This document shows, piece by piece, positions 34,801-46,975 of a DNA stretch of 64,000 nt (positions are counted from its first letter, which is position 1; every line of letters starts with the position of its first letter). The stretch comes from Macrotis lagotis (lineage: Eukaryota; Chordata; Mammalia; Peramelemorphia; Peramelidae). Below the pieces are notes generated by a model that made no database searches, was not told where the DNA came from, and saw only the letters and a program-made list of their open reading frames with translations. The DNA is taken from positions 185,940,306-186,004,305 of the forward strand of contig NC_133661.1 of NCBI RefSeq assembly GCF_037893015.1. Direction: 5' to 3'. The position numbers and the translations under genes are program-made.

Positions 34801-34904
34801 TGCACTGTACTTTTACCCAAATATAGTGTTAGAATGAGGGTAGTAGAGGATGGATATGTGGGGAAAGTTGAGATGAAGGGGAATGGTTATGGATTTCCTA
34901 TTCA

Positions 34905-35117
34905 ATTTAGCAAATCTCTGCATGTCACAGTCCAGAGAATAATGGGTTTAATATCACTTCTGAGTTGAAGATATGGTCCCACCTCTGCTAGCCCCATCCA
35001 CTCAGTGGCAGTATATAAGAGAACAGAGAGAAGAGGAACCAAGACTTTTTCCCATCTCTGTGGCTAAGTGGATCCTAAATCTGCAGAAGGCAGACAGAGC
35101 ACAGACATTAGGTAAGA
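34905..35117 (+). promoter_or_regulatory. Unit D RNase promoter and exon 1, well preserved
   Basis: 'tccca cctctgctagcccc' and 'atccactcagtgg' lead to TATATAAG at 35012-35019, the best TATA box in the array. Exon 1 ends at 35111 with donor 'cattag|gtaaga', a better match to consensus than in the live units. The gene it serves is dead. Confidence 0.7.
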
Positions 35118-36045
35118 AGAGGGAACCTGAAAATGGATTTGGCTATTTGTGATTACCCCCAGGATGGGAGTCAGTGGCAAGGATCCCTTTTAGATCAAGT
35201 AATGAAGAGTGAGGGCGTACTATGGGAAAGAGGAAAAGTTAATCCCCACATTAAGTGAATAAAGAAAGAGAGAAGGGAAAAGAGTGAGGAAGCAGCAATT
35301 TAGGATGAGAGTTTATGGGAATCCCCTCAATTCACTATTACAGTTAGGAATTGGAAGTTTTATATGTACCTTAGAGTAGGTGGAGACCTCTTCCTTCCTA
35401 GAGTCAGATTTTATAAGCAGCACGGAGATAAGAGATTTTTGATATTCCAAGCAAAATATGCAATTTACTCATTTCTCAAAAAATCAATAGCTACTTGTCT
35501 TGGAGTGAAACTTGTGGTAACTAAATATATGGATTTATAAAGAAAAGCATTAAAAAGGTTCTTTTGAAGTGCTTCCCTGATTGTTGTATCTTGGGTAACA
35601 ACTTGACTAGTCTACTCTTCATTCCAGCTTTAGTGTTATGATGGTCTTCTCAACTATAGAGCTAGGGTCTCTTTGGTTTTGATCTCTCAGGAAAGGGAAA
35701 TAAAGAGAGAAAGAATAATTGATGTCTCCTTCCTTAGCAACTTAGCTTCTACCCTCCAATCATCCCCAAATCTCAAATCAAATAAATTTTAATACAATTG
35801 AAATATTTGTAGGCAGGACAAGAGGATGGGATGGAGGTGAAGATCTAGAGATAAGACATGGAAAATAGAAAATAAGTAAGATAGGGATAAAATCTAGTAT
35901 AGATGAGAGAAGGAAATAATGAGGGCAAGTGGAACACTAATAGAGATGGTTTGAGCTGTGAAAGGATGAAGGATTGATGTTATAGGTGAAGTCACATATT
36001 TCTACCTTCTGTTCCTTCTGCCACTTTCTTTTTCTCCTCAAGGCC
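35118..36045 (+). other. Unit D intron
   Basis: About 0.93 kb, collinear with the unit C intron ('ttgatctctcaggaaaggga', 'cttagcttct', 'gaggatgggatgg'). The acceptor area 'ttttctcctcaaggcc' is kept. Confidence 0.55.
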
Positions 36046-36483
36046 ATGTGTCTGATGTTGTGATGTGAACTACCTTCTTGTTCATCTTCCTGGACCTCTC
36101 TAACTTCTCCCAAGCCAAGGACTTCAGGACCCTCCATGTAGACTACCAGGACCTCAGGAAATCCATCCTAGTACTGTGAAGTGATGTTGAAGCAGAGGGG
36201 ACTAATTAAAAGTGGTTACTATGTGCTTTCCATACTGTCATCCATGAGACAAATATACTGTCCTCAATATGCATGCTAATTCCTCTGAGCCATACCAAAA
36301 TTTTACTGGACTAAACTCTTATGAAAGTTGTCATTCACTTATGGTGACACAATGCCTGATCAGGCCCTTTCTTCTTCCCTTAAAAATGTAAATATAGTAA
36401 AATATTCCATTTTGCAAGAATTGAGGTATTTTCTGTGAATGGACATCCAGACCACATTAGTCAGATTAATTTTTCCCATTAAG
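36046..36483 (+). pseudogene. Unit D RNase A pseudogene
   Basis: The whole coding exon is recognisable. The ATG is followed within five codons by TGA. The frame recovers for the signal peptide (FLDLSNFSQAKDF) and the catalytic-histidine region (LHVDY), then shifts before the first cysteine; 'tactgtgaagtgatgttgaag' is out of frame. Later pieces correspond to TFxHET, NICAN and the C-terminal NGHPD-H. Small indels break it at least three times. The upstream ORF on the other strand is a shadow. The promoter and splice sites are intact, so a non-coding transcript remains possible. Confidence 0.9.
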
Positions 36484-36539
36484 GATTCTATTTAGATTCC
36501 TTTTTGGAAATCTTGCATATCCATGACAACTTTCCCCCA

Positions 36540-37380
36540 GGCTTTGCAACTTCTCTAGCCCTCTGGCACACCTTATTATTTCTCAGCTTCTACCCAGCTA
36601 ACCAAATTTTTCCTTTTTCTTTATATTCAGATGGGTGGTAAATACCATAAAGTCAGGGACTCCTACATTTATGTTTTTATATCTCCAGTTCCTTCTATGT
36701 TAGGAATCTACTCTAAATTTTCCAGAAGGGTATTTACTCTACAGTGCATTTGTTATATTTGAGCTTGTTGAATTTATTTTCTACCAAAGTTTATTTTTAA
36801 TAAATCTTTAGTTGTCATTTTTCAGGTTGTCTTTCTTGGTTTCCTTTCACTTCCTCCTCCTTCTGAGACCTCTGAGATGTTCATTGCCTCTATAGCAGAC
36901 AGATAAATGTGTTCCTGAGGTGAGAACTGGAAAGTGAAATCTTACAATTAAAGTTTGGATAAATTTTCACTGACTTCAGATAATTTCCATTCAGCTGCAA
37001 GGGATAATTTCAGCAGAATGGGATTTTTTTTTTCCTATTGATTGCGCAATCTTCCAGGAAGGAAGAACAATTGAATGAAAAATTAAATCTTCATACCAGT
37101 TTGTCCAAGAAACAGAAATCAGAGACAAGTTTAGTATTGAGCTAGAGTAAGAGGCAAAGAAATGAGAAGACAATGAATTTTCCATCCAGCTACTGAGAGA
37201 ATATTTCTGAAGTACAAATCTGACCATGCTAGGTCTGAACTTGACTGTAGAACAAACAGGAACATCTTAATATCTCTTGTTATTTGATATTCAAAGTCCT
37301 TCACTATCTTGTTCAACAAATGATTCTCTTGGACATTGCTGCACTTCTCATAATCTCAGTTCCCCACAACTGATCTATTA
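36540..37380. repeat. Unit D 3' flank with poly(A) signal and block X copy 5
   Basis: 'gtcagggactcctac', AATAAA at 36799-36804 and block X at 36870-37270 ('agaaatcagagacaagttta', 'agagaatatttctgaagtac'), as in units A and B. Confidence 0.6.
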
Positions 37381-37387
37381 TATATTC

Positions 37388-37795
37388 AATTCTATTCCAA
37401 TTAAATTTCCAAAGCACATTTTCCTGAATTATAAAATATAATAACAAAATTCATTTGGAAGAACAGAAAGTCAAGAATATCAAAGGAACTAATGAAAAAA
37501 TATAAAAGAAGGAGATTTAGTAATCATCAGATCTTATACTATATCTTAAGGCAATAATTATCAAAACTAACTGGTACTAAGAAATAGCAACATAGATCAA
37601 TAGAATAGAGCAATTTACAGCAGCAAATAAACAAAATAACCTTGTATTTAACAAGCATAAAGACTTTAGCTTTTGGAATAAGACTTCATTATTTGGTGGT
37701 CAAAGATGGACCATTTTACTTTTACAGTAAGGGAAGATGCAATTGGGCAATATTCTATCTTGTATTTCTAAGGCTTTTCATGGACTACTATAAGT
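37388..37795 (+). mobile_element. L1 ORF2 C-terminal fragment, sense
   Basis: 'aataacaaaattcatttgga' (K-I-I-T-K-F-I-W) followed by 'aaagactttagcttttgg'. No 3' UTR follows in this direction. Instead an inverted L1 abuts it. Confidence 0.75.
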
Positions 37796-37799
37796 CTTC

Positions 37800-39135
37800 A
37801 AAAAAGGCATATATATACATTCCTTTCTTTTTTCTTTTTTCCTTCCCCTCCCCCCAACTTTAGAAATGGCTACCATTAAACAAAATTAGTCTAGACATTC
37901 TTTGATTTATCAGTTCTTTTTCTGGATACAGATAGTGCCTTTCTTCATATGTCCTTTACAATTAAATTTGGTATAAATAATGTATAAAATACTTGCTCAA
38001 AGTCAGTCTTAAAATAATATTACTGTAATTGTATATAATGTTCTCTTGGTTCTGCTTATTCCATTTTTCATTATTTTGTGAATTATTTTCCTGTTTTTCT
38101 AGAATCATTGAGCTCATCATTTTGTATAGCACTGTAGTATTCCATCACAATTATAAACCAGAACTTGTTCAGTTAATCCCCAGTTGATGGGCATCCTTGC
38201 AATTTCCAGTTCTTTACCAACACAAATACAGTTGCTATAAACATTTTAAAACAAATAGATTCTTTTCCTTTTCCCCTAATTTTCTTTGTAAATAGATCAA
38301 GTAATGGTATTGCTAAGTCAAAGGTATAGGTAGTTTAATAACTGTCTGGGAATAATTCCAGATTACTCTCCAAAATCAGTTCATAATTCCACCAATAATG
38401 AATTTTTCCACTTCTTTGTTTATTACTTTCCCTTTCTATCATTTTAGATAATCTGGTAGGTGCAAAATGTTATCTCAAGGTTTTTTTAATTTGAATTTAA
38501 TCAATAATGATTTAGAGCATTTTTAATATGACTATAAATTATTTTTATTTCTTCATTGGAAAACTATTATAACTATTATAACCTTTGACCATTTATCAAT
38601 TGGGGAATGACATATTTTTATAGATTTGACAAAGTTCTTCATATATTTTAGATATGAAACTTAATTTATATCCTACCTACAAAAATTTTCTTATAAAAAT
38701 CTCTTTTTATATCTAGATCATGTATCATTTTCCCCTTATCTCGGTAAATGGTCTATGTCCATTTTCTGCCTTACTACTTTCCAGTTTTCCAAGCAATTTT
38801 AAAAACTAAATAATGAACTTTTATCACAAAATCTAAAGTCTTTGTGCTTGTCATATACAAGGATTTTTTTGTTTATTTGCTATAAATTACTCTATTCTAT
38901 TGATCTATTTATTTGCCAGTACCAGTTAATTTTGATAATTATTGCCTTTTAATATAGTATAAGATCTGGTGACTGCTAAATCTCCTTTTACACTTTTTCA
39001 TTAGTTCCTTTGATATTCTTGATTTTTTGTTCTTCCAAATGAATTTTGTTATTATTTTTACTAATTCAGTAAAATGTTTCTTTTTTGAAAATTTAATTTG
39101 GATGGCATTGAATATATAAACTAGTTTAAATGACA
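37800..39135 (-). mobile_element. L1 ORF2 C-terminus and 3' UTR, antisense
   Basis: The - strand translation at 38939-39139 contains [19 protein letters not shown], the L1 ORF2 C-terminal region. The 3' UTR extends down to 37800. Its ORF2 part repeats the sequence at 37388-37700 in inverse orientation, forming two arms about 310 bp long and 1.1 kb apart. Confidence 0.8.
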
Positions 39136-39144
39136 ACATTTTAT

Positions 39145-39400
39145 ATGACTATAAATTGTTTTCATTTCTTCATTGGAAAATTGCCTGTATATATCTTTTT
39201 AAATATATAATAAAGTTATCATGTAAATTTCTTTTTTTAATCCCTCTCTCAATCCCCTTCCCTAGATATGGATACATTAGACACAAATTAGTATGTATAT
39301 ATATTTATGTAAAATTGTTCTATACATACTTCTATTTATCAGTTCTTTCTCTGGATGCAGATAGTCCTTTATAATTAATTTGGGTATTCAGAATAAGGAC
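39145..39400 (-). mobile_element. L1 3' end fragment, antisense
   Basis: 'aatccctctctcaatcccct', 'atcagttctttctctggatg' and 'gatagtcctttataattaa' resemble 37840-37970. Confidence 0.6.
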
Positions 39401-39767
39401 AGACTCTTTTGCCTTCATCTTTATATCCTCAACTTCTATCACAATTCTTGAAACACAATGAGTATTTAATCAAATCTTTATTGATTTAGGTTCTGATTGA
39501 TTGAAACTCTCAGGAAAAAGAACCTGAAGAGTGGTGAAAAATATTTTCCAATGTTTGGACATTTTAGGGAGAGGAACTTTGATGCATCTACTGTCTGTAC
39601 TCTGTCTTCTGCAGATTTAAGATCCATTTGGTCAGAGATGGGGATTAGTCTTGGTCTTAATTCTCCCTGAGTGTCCTCCTTATGTCTCCTTGAGGCTAAT
39701 TAAAGCTGCAAATTAACAAGTCACCAGGAGCATAAATGGGCATAGCTGCAGCCTGATTTCTTTCTTT

Positions 39768-39920
39768 CTCTTTTTTTTTTTTTGCAAGGCAAATGGGGTT
39801 AAGTGGCTTGCCCAAGGCCACACAGCTAGGTGATTATTAAGTGTCTGAGGCTGAATTTGAACCCAGGTATTCCTGACTCCAGGGCCAGTGCTCTTATCCA
39901 CTGCACCACCTAGCTGCCCC
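39768..39920 (-). mobile_element. Marsupial tRNA-like SINE
   Basis: Complete antisense copy from a T tail to 'ccacctagctgcccc'. Confidence 0.9.
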
Positions 39921-40337
39921 TTGATTTCTTTCTGAATATGATCAGGATTCATCTATGTACCTAGATGAATGATTCTTTGCCCATAAGACTATGTGCATGC
40001 CCCTCTTTCATATTGCTCATATCCTAGGACAATTAATTACATTAGCTTCTTCTAACTTCAGTAATAGAGGCTGAGAATAAAAGAAACAATTACTGAAAAA
40101 CCAGACAGCTACATGGGTTCCCAATAATATTTTGTGCTTCTCTCACTTTATTAACCACTTGACACTAATGCGAAACTACCATTTGCAATTTAACAATGAT
40201 TTTATTTTTTAAAATTTTTAAATAAATCATTTTTATGAGCTTAATATGAACTTTTCAGCACACAAAAACAGAATAAGACTACTATATGTGGAACTGTAAA
40301 TTTCTATTGTGAAATTTTAAGACTATAATGAATTTTT

Positions 40338-40482
40338 TTTAGGCTTTTGCAAGACAGAGGTTAAGTGGCTTGCCCAAGGCCACACAGCTAGGTAATTATT
40401 AAGTATCTGAGACGGGATTTGAACCCAGGTACTCCTGACTCCATGGCCGGTACTTTATCCACTGCGCCACCTAGCCGCCCCT
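40338..40482 (-). mobile_element. Marsupial tRNA-like SINE
   Basis: Antisense copy ending 'gcgccacctagccgcccc'. It still has CpGs, so it is fairly young. Confidence 0.9.
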
Positions 40483-40610
40483 TTTTTTTAAGGTGACTAT
40501 AATGAATTTAACATAATTCTAACAAAAGCCTACTACTTGTCTGAGTCCCCTTTTGAAGTTTCTTTTGAAATGCTATGAAAAAATTTAAAAATGTTTTGTT
40601 TACACTAATT

Positions 40611-40708
40611 CCTTCTTCTTCTTCTTCTTCTTCTTCTTCTTCTTCTTCTCCTCCCTCCTCCTCCTCCTCCCTCCTCCTCCTCCTCCTCCTCCTCCTCCTC
40701 CTCCTCCT
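40611..40708. repeat. (TTC)n-(TCC)n polypyrimidine tract
   Basis: About 98 bases of TTC then TCC triplets, a polypurine/polypyrimidine block. The Glu/Arg-rich ORFs on the other strand are artefacts of this repeat. Confidence 0.95.
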
Positions 40709-41714
40709 TTCCTCTCCCTCTTTGCAATGGGCAAAAAGCATTTTTTGTTGAGAAGGGGTGAAGTTGATTTCCTTTGAGGATCCAGGATAGAAGACCAAAA
40801 ACTGAGATAAAAGAATTCTGATCCTAGTACTTCTGTGAAACTACAGTTTAGAGGTTGGTCCTCAGGTCCCTGGATGCAAGTCAGTGTGCTGTTACATTTG
40901 AAAGATCCTCCAGTATCTGAGGTGCTGATTCCAATCAACCACAAATGAAAGGTATCCTTGTTGGAAAACTAAGAAATGTTTGGGGTTTTCTTCAGTTTGT
41001 TGACTTTTGATAGTTTTAAGTCTGTTTATTCTATAATTGGATGAGTTCAGACCTCCATTTTGTATAATATTTTCAGGGAAAACTAAAGCAACACTACCTG
41101 GTTCAGTTTTGATTGAATTGTACATTGTAATAATTATGCTTGAGGGGAAATGTGGAGGTTACCTTACATGCTATGTAGATACATGGAGAAATTTTTACCC
41201 AAAATCTGATTTCTCACCTTAGTTTGGAAGAATAACTTCAAGTCAATCCTATGGGTTCACTTGGGGCTAGAGATTCCCTCTTAGTGAAAAAAATCACTTT
41301 CCTTTTCTTTTTCTCCATTTTTCACTTGCATTAATTAAGGGTGATGTGCTGATTGATACAATCCCACTTATGTAATTACAAGTGAGACAATTTACTCAGT
41401 CAACCAAAGGTATTAGACTAGTACAAAAGAGATGAAGGAATGAATGAAGAGAGTATTATTGTAGTGGTATGACAAGATTCTTTAGAGTAAGAATTTTTAA
41501 ACTAGGATCTACAGATAGATATTATTTGGTTTGACCTTGGAAAGAAAAAATATCTTTACTTGAACTCACCTTACTTGCACTTTACTTGCATATCTTTGCT
41601 GCCCTTCATTTCCTTCAATAATTTAAAACATTTATCTAAGGATGGACTCATACTGTCACCAGATAGTCAAAGGGTTTCATGACATGAAATCGACTAAAGA
41701 TGCTAGTCCACTAT
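40709..41714. other. Intergenic sequence
   Basis: No gene is seen. The end (41500-41700) starts the low-copy block Z that recurs at about 47830-47950 ('gtcaaagggtttcatgacat' versus 'ccaaaggattccatgata'). Confidence 0.35.
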
Positions 41715-42020
41715 GAAGGATTGTTCCTCTCTCAGTGAATAGAACATTTGCCTTGGAGTCAGAAGACAGGAGTTCAAATCTGGCCTTAGACACTTGATTC
41801 TTACTAGCTGTGTGACCTTGGGCAAGTCACTTAACCATGATTGTCTCATATCCAGAACCATCTCCATCCTGATTGGTATCTGGTTACTGGAACCAGATGG
41901 TTCCAGAGGAGAAAGTGGGACTGGTTACTTGGCACAGTACCCCCTCACTTAAATCCAATTCATGTGCTTGTCATGACATCCTCGATGTCATGGTCTTCTT
42001 ATAAAACAAAGGATAAACAT
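41715..42020 (+). mobile_element. Long-form marsupial SINE
   Basis: 'cttggagtcagaagacagga' to 'gtcttcttataaaacaaagg'. It splits block Z copy 1. Confidence 0.85.
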
Positions 42021-42039
42021 AACCAGGGTAGACTCCCTG

Positions 42040-42480
42040 CTTCTGCTCACCCCCCCAAAAAAAAATTGTCCGGGATCCAGAAATTCTAAACTATGATTTT
42101 TAAAACACCTGATTTCTTTTAAGCTTTCATTATTCTGCTGTCAGTTTGGTCCAGAGACAAGCAACTGATAGTAAAACTAATAAACCTCTAGGAGTCACTT
42201 AAAAAAAAACTCTACAGGAGACAAGCTGAAGATGGAAGACTTTGTTGTGTATTACTGCCTTTGCAATATAAATTTCCTGTTCCCCTTGCATGCCCAAACA
42301 TATGCACATATGTAAATACATATTTACCAGTTTTTCCAGAGATTGGAGCAAACAAGAGAGGCTCATTCTCAGTTCTGCAACTGGGGTGAAAGATGTCATC
42401 AAGCTTCCAATGAAGCCCTATATGGCATGAATCCAAATCTAGAAGTGAATGCTGAATTTATGGGCTCCAAAAACTTGACT
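42040..42480. repeat. Low-copy duplicated block Z, copy 1
   Basis: Similar to 47970-48330 in the same direction. Both have 'gtc(c/-)cggg/aggat.cagaaatt', 'taaacacct', 'gtcactt', 'ctacagg(a/g)gacaag' and 'ctcagttctgc / tcagttctgctgg'. No matching repeat family was recognised, and no RNase exon is near. Confidence 0.55.
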
Positions 42481-42789
42481 CTACCTATATAACATATGCA
42501 CAAAAGGTAAAGTTGTCAGATTCTTTTTCCTGATCTCTACTACAATGTCTGAATCCATTAATAAGTTAATAACAAAGAATTTACTATGTTTCAATCACTG
42601 CATTTGGTGTTAAGGATACAAAGACCAAAACAAGAGTATCTTTTCCAAAGAAGAGTGGGATGACTGAAGGACATTAGGAAACACAGATATACAGAAAAGA
42701 CTGGGGAAAGATTCGTTTTTCCATTGTATCCTCTAATCAGATCTATTACATATATGTGATATTTATAAACATCATAAATTTTAATTTTA

Positions 42790-43400
42790 TAATGATAGGA
42801 CCTCACTATGGAATCATTATTAGGCTAAGGAGTCCTAATGTTCATAAAGCCTATAAGCAAAACCTAAAGGAGTCGCACATTTCTCCTGTCCTGATTTGTT
42901 GTACATTCCTGTTGCCTGTCTCTGTGTTCAGTGCAGGCTTAGTGCTTCCATAAAATTCTTGATCAGCTGCAGTGGTCTTTGCAACCCGAGATAGATTCAC
43001 TTTAAATAGTTAGTTTAGGTCCTCTTCTGCATTCTTGATCCCAGTAAAGAAACTCTCCCTATCCAAGTCTCACTGAAATCTTGATTCATTAAGTGATGAT
43101 ATCTGGTCTGATTAGGAATGATCCCTCCTGTATCTGACACCAATTACCTGTTCTCAATCAAACCCTTTAGTAGGATATTTGACCTCTTGAACCTTGATGA
43201 CTTCTGTGAGTTTGGCCTTAAAAATAAAAATTGAATTAAGCATATGTTAACCTTCAGAGTTTGTCCTAATAAAGAACAAACCTTACCCTTCATAATCTTG
43301 TCTCAAGAAAGAGCAAGGCAGAATTTGGTTAATATACATATTTATTAATATTTATCTAAGCTCAATGATTATGCCAGTCTGTATGGGGGGGTCATCTAGA
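42790..43400 (-). repeat. LTR-like dispersed element, copy 2
   Basis: Reverse complement of the element at 32520-33200, without the GATA tract. It has no open frame. Confidence 0.5.
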
Positions 43401-43985
43401 AAACTGGACCCCAAAATGGAGTTTAGGAGAGGGATTCTTAGGCTATTTCAATATTAGAAGATGGGATCTGAAAAAAACTATTTTATGTTTTTGTCCATTA
43501 ACTTAGTGGCCCTCAGAATAGGGTGGAGGAGCAGGATAGCAGACATTCCATTAAAAAGGAGTACCTTATCAATTATACTAAAGGCATCCACAAAATAATA
43601 TGTATCTTCCTGTTTGGGATGTCAGCACCATCTAGTGACCATTCATTTTTGTAATTGGAGATCCACAACCTCAACTTTGAATGTGTTTCCTCCCCAATCT
43701 CCCTCCCCTTTTGTGCTGGGTGAGTATTCATGGGGACAAATTTCTATTTATTTAAATTGTCATATAGTATATTTGGATATACTTTTTTGCCTGCCTGCTA
43801 CACCTCATAATAATAAAATTCTTCTTTGTATCAACTTGCCCAATACCAATTTTTTTTAAATTTCCAAACCAATGACTTTGCTATGACTTGAGACCAGGAG
43901 GCAATATGCAAAGTAAATTTGGAAGGATGGACATTACCTATAAATCAGTCATTCAGTCAATAAACATTTATTTAGAGTATACTAT
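43401..43985. other. Intergenic sequence
   Basis: No gene is seen. 'cattcagtcaataaacattt' at about 43950 starts a widespread old repeat that is cut by the next SINE. Confidence 0.35.
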
Positions 43986-43989
43986 GTGA

Positions 43990-44262
43990 TAATGATGATG
44001 TTTGTCCTTCATTCTGGAAGATCATGACAGCAGAGATGCCATGACAAGTACATGAATTGATTTGAGTGAGGGGATGCTGTTCCAAGTCAACAGCCTCACT
44101 TTCTCCTCTGGAGCCATCTGGGTCCAGTGAGCAAATATGAATCAGGATGACTGGAGATGGTCCTGGATGCAAGACAATTTGGGTTAAGTGACTTGCTCAA
44201 GGTCACACAGTTAGAAAGTGTCAAGTGTTAAGGCAGGATTTGAAGTCTATGATATCCTCAAT
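43990..44262 (-). mobile_element. Long-form marsupial SINE
   Basis: Antisense copy from 'tttgtccttcattctggaag' to 'ggcaggatttgaa'. The head is missing. Confidence 0.8.
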
Positions 44263-45460
44263 ACCGTGATAAGTGTTGAAAATAGAAAGAAATTCAAAAG
44301 GGAATCAAGGAAGGGATTGATACTTATGATTTAATGGCACCTAGGAATGTCAAGAGGTGGACTTGAGGAATTGATATATTCTCAGTATGAGGAATATTCT
44401 GTGATAAGGCATGAACATGGGAGATGATATTTTATCTAAAAACATTGAGGAATAGATCATTTAGGGTAGATATCTGATTTTAAGAAAAGAAGTAATATGT
44501 AAGAGAAAGATAAGCATGAGTAAAGGATAACCATGAGGTCATCATTTATTCTAGAGGCAATAGGGAGCTCTTATAGATTTGGAAACAGGTGTTAGACCTG
44601 GCATGGTCAGATCTGTATTGTAAAGATATCCCTTCAACAACTAGGTGGAGAATTGGTGACGTTTTATTTTACTGTGCTTTCTGCAAAAAAAAAAAAAAAA
44701 ACAAAAAACAACACCCTTCCAAGTCCAAAGCAAAACTGAGAGAAAGTATACAAGAGAGACTATATACCAAAAATACCAAAAGAAATTCCAAATTCCATTT
44801 GGAATCGGGTATCATTGTCTCCTTCTCTCTATGCCTCTTGCTCTGAGTCCGGAGAGAACACTTTGGCTATCATTTTTGAACTCAGACCTTTATGATCTTA
44901 AATATTTTCACTCAATTACTCTTCCTGCCTGGCTACTCACACTCAACAGAAAAAAAGCAGACCTTACCCTGGTGGAATTGTCCCCTGACAACTGAATGGA
45001 AACAATCTGAAATCAAGTCAAGCTTTGGTTTTTAGATGTTGCCTTTTGACCGCAAGAACATCCTTAGTGAGAAAGCCAGTGTTAATGGATCATAGGATAT
45101 ATGCATTGTCAGGAAATAGGAAAACAGGGGAGGAAAGGGGAAGTTATAAAGAATTTTGAATACCAATCATAAAGATTTTATATTTGATAAGAAGCAACTA
45201 GAATTATGTTGACTTATGGTGGTGATATAGGCAACTCTCGATATTATTTAGATCATTTTGAGAGTTGGGAGGGGAGAATCAAATGGAGTTGAGGAGACTT
45301 TAGGTGGAGAAACCAACCATTAGACTATTTCAATAACACAGATGTGAAGAAACAAGGGCCTACATCTCAATGAGGGCATTATCTTATTTATCTCCAGTAG
45401 TCAACACAGTGCCTAACACATAGTGGATACTTAATAAATGTTTATTGACTGACTAAAGGG
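44263..45460. other. Old interspersed-repeat sequence
   Basis: No gene is seen. Phrases such as 'gacctggcatggtcagatct', 'ttttgaataccaatcataaa' and 'gaggagactttaggtggaga' belong to the same unnamed repeat class as 7880-8350. A poly(A) run lies at about 44684-44702. Confidence 0.4.
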
Positions 45461-45464
45461 AAGG

Positions 45465-45752
45465 TAGATGGTAAGGTGGACCGAGCACCTGTTGTCAAAA
45501 GGACGTGAGTTTGAAAGTCTCAATCCCTTGACATTTATTATACGACCTTGGGTAAGACTCTTAACCTTGACTGCCTCATATCCAGAACCATCATATCTGG
45601 CCACTGAATCCAGACCGTTCCAGAGAAGAAAGTAAGGCTGGTGACTTAGCCCAGTAACCTCTCACTCAAATCCAATTCACATGCTTGTCATGACACCCTT
45701 CCCTGATTCATGGTCTTTTTCAAGAATAAAGAACAAACATCATTATTGACTG
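45465..45752 (+). mobile_element. Long-form marsupial SINE
   Basis: Diverged copy ending 'ggtctttttcaagaataaag'. Confidence 0.75.
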
Positions 45753-46151
45753 AGGGAGATTAAGATGAACAAGAAAGTTAGGAGGATAGAAGGAGTAATC
45801 TGGTGGAGAGTAAAATTACTTGCTTATTTTGAGTTGTTTTTACAAGGGAAAGAGCATCAACTAATCCTATGAGAATGGAATGAAGTTGAGAAAGTTCCTG
45901 AAATCATCTGGCAGATGTAAATGGAGAAGAGGAAGGTCTTAGCAAAGATCCTTAATTTCTTCAGTGAAATTTGAGGCACATTTTTTCAGCCAAGAGTATG
46001 GAGAAAGGATGAAGTTTGGGAAAGGATGAAAATTTTTAGAAAATTTGTTGTGATGATTGGGAGAGTAAATCATTTAGGAAAGTATAAGGGATGCCCCTGC
46101 TGCATTGAGGCCCCAGTTGAGATGATGTGCTATAATTTCTTTCTTTTTTCT

Positions 46152-46288
46152 TTAGGTTTTTTTTTGCAAGGCAAACGGGCCCAAGGCCACACAGCTAGGT
46201 AATTATTAAGTGTCTGAGGCTGGATTTGAACTCAGGTACTCCTGACTCCAGGGCCGGTGCTCTATCCACTGCACAACCTAGCTGCCCC
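46152..46288 (-). mobile_element. Marsupial tRNA-like SINE
   Basis: Antisense copy. A small deletion removes 'ggggttaagtggcttg'. Confidence 0.85.
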
Positions 46289-46456
46289 TTTGTGCCATAA
46301 TTTCTTAGTGGACCCAGTCAGCAAGGTTTCCTGAGTTTTTTCAGTTTCGTTCTTCAGCATGTGAGGATGAGACAGACACAGTGGATGGTTAGAATACTCT
46401 GGAGCAATGGTTTGGCAGGGCAAGGTATTCTACAGGGTAAGAGAGCAAGATGATCA

Positions 46457-46598
46457 GGGCAGCTAAGTGGCACAGTGGATAGAGCACCAGCCTGGAGTCA
46501 GGAGGACCTGTGTTCAAATGTGACCTCAGTCACTTAATAATCACCTAGCTGAGTGACCTTGGACAAATCACTTAACTCCATTGCCTGACTAAAAAAGA
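46457..46598 (+). mobile_element. Marsupial tRNA-like SINE
   Basis: 'gggcagctaagtggcacagt' to 'ttgcctgactaaaaaag'. Confidence 0.85.
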
Positions 46599-46975
46599 AA
46601 GAAAGATGATAAAGAGAAGATAGTGTTTTTAGTAAGTGGTCATGGTGGGAAATAACTAAGGTTTTGAAAGATAGAGGTCTTACTCTCAATCACTCAAGCT
46701 CAAATTGCCCATTCTAGGGTCTCTAGGGTGGCTCTCCATCTCAAGTTCACTTTCACAGGGCACTTCTAATTATACCAGTCCCTGCTTCTCCTTTTTTCAG
46801 AATAAAAAGGGGGAGGAAAGAAAGTGAATTCTGCAGGGACATGAGAGTACTCTTGGTCCACAGAGAGATTTCATTTGATCTGAGTATGAAAGGCAAATAA
46901 ATTACATCTTCATTTTCATTCATCTCCAAGGGAAATTTAACATTTTCTTGAGTTACTTAAAAATATTGCTATGAA

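Noticed and set aside
37388..39135. Single L1 with a 5' inversion by twin priming
   Set aside because: The sense and antisense parts cover the same ORF2 segment, which twin priming would not duplicate. Two insertions fit better.
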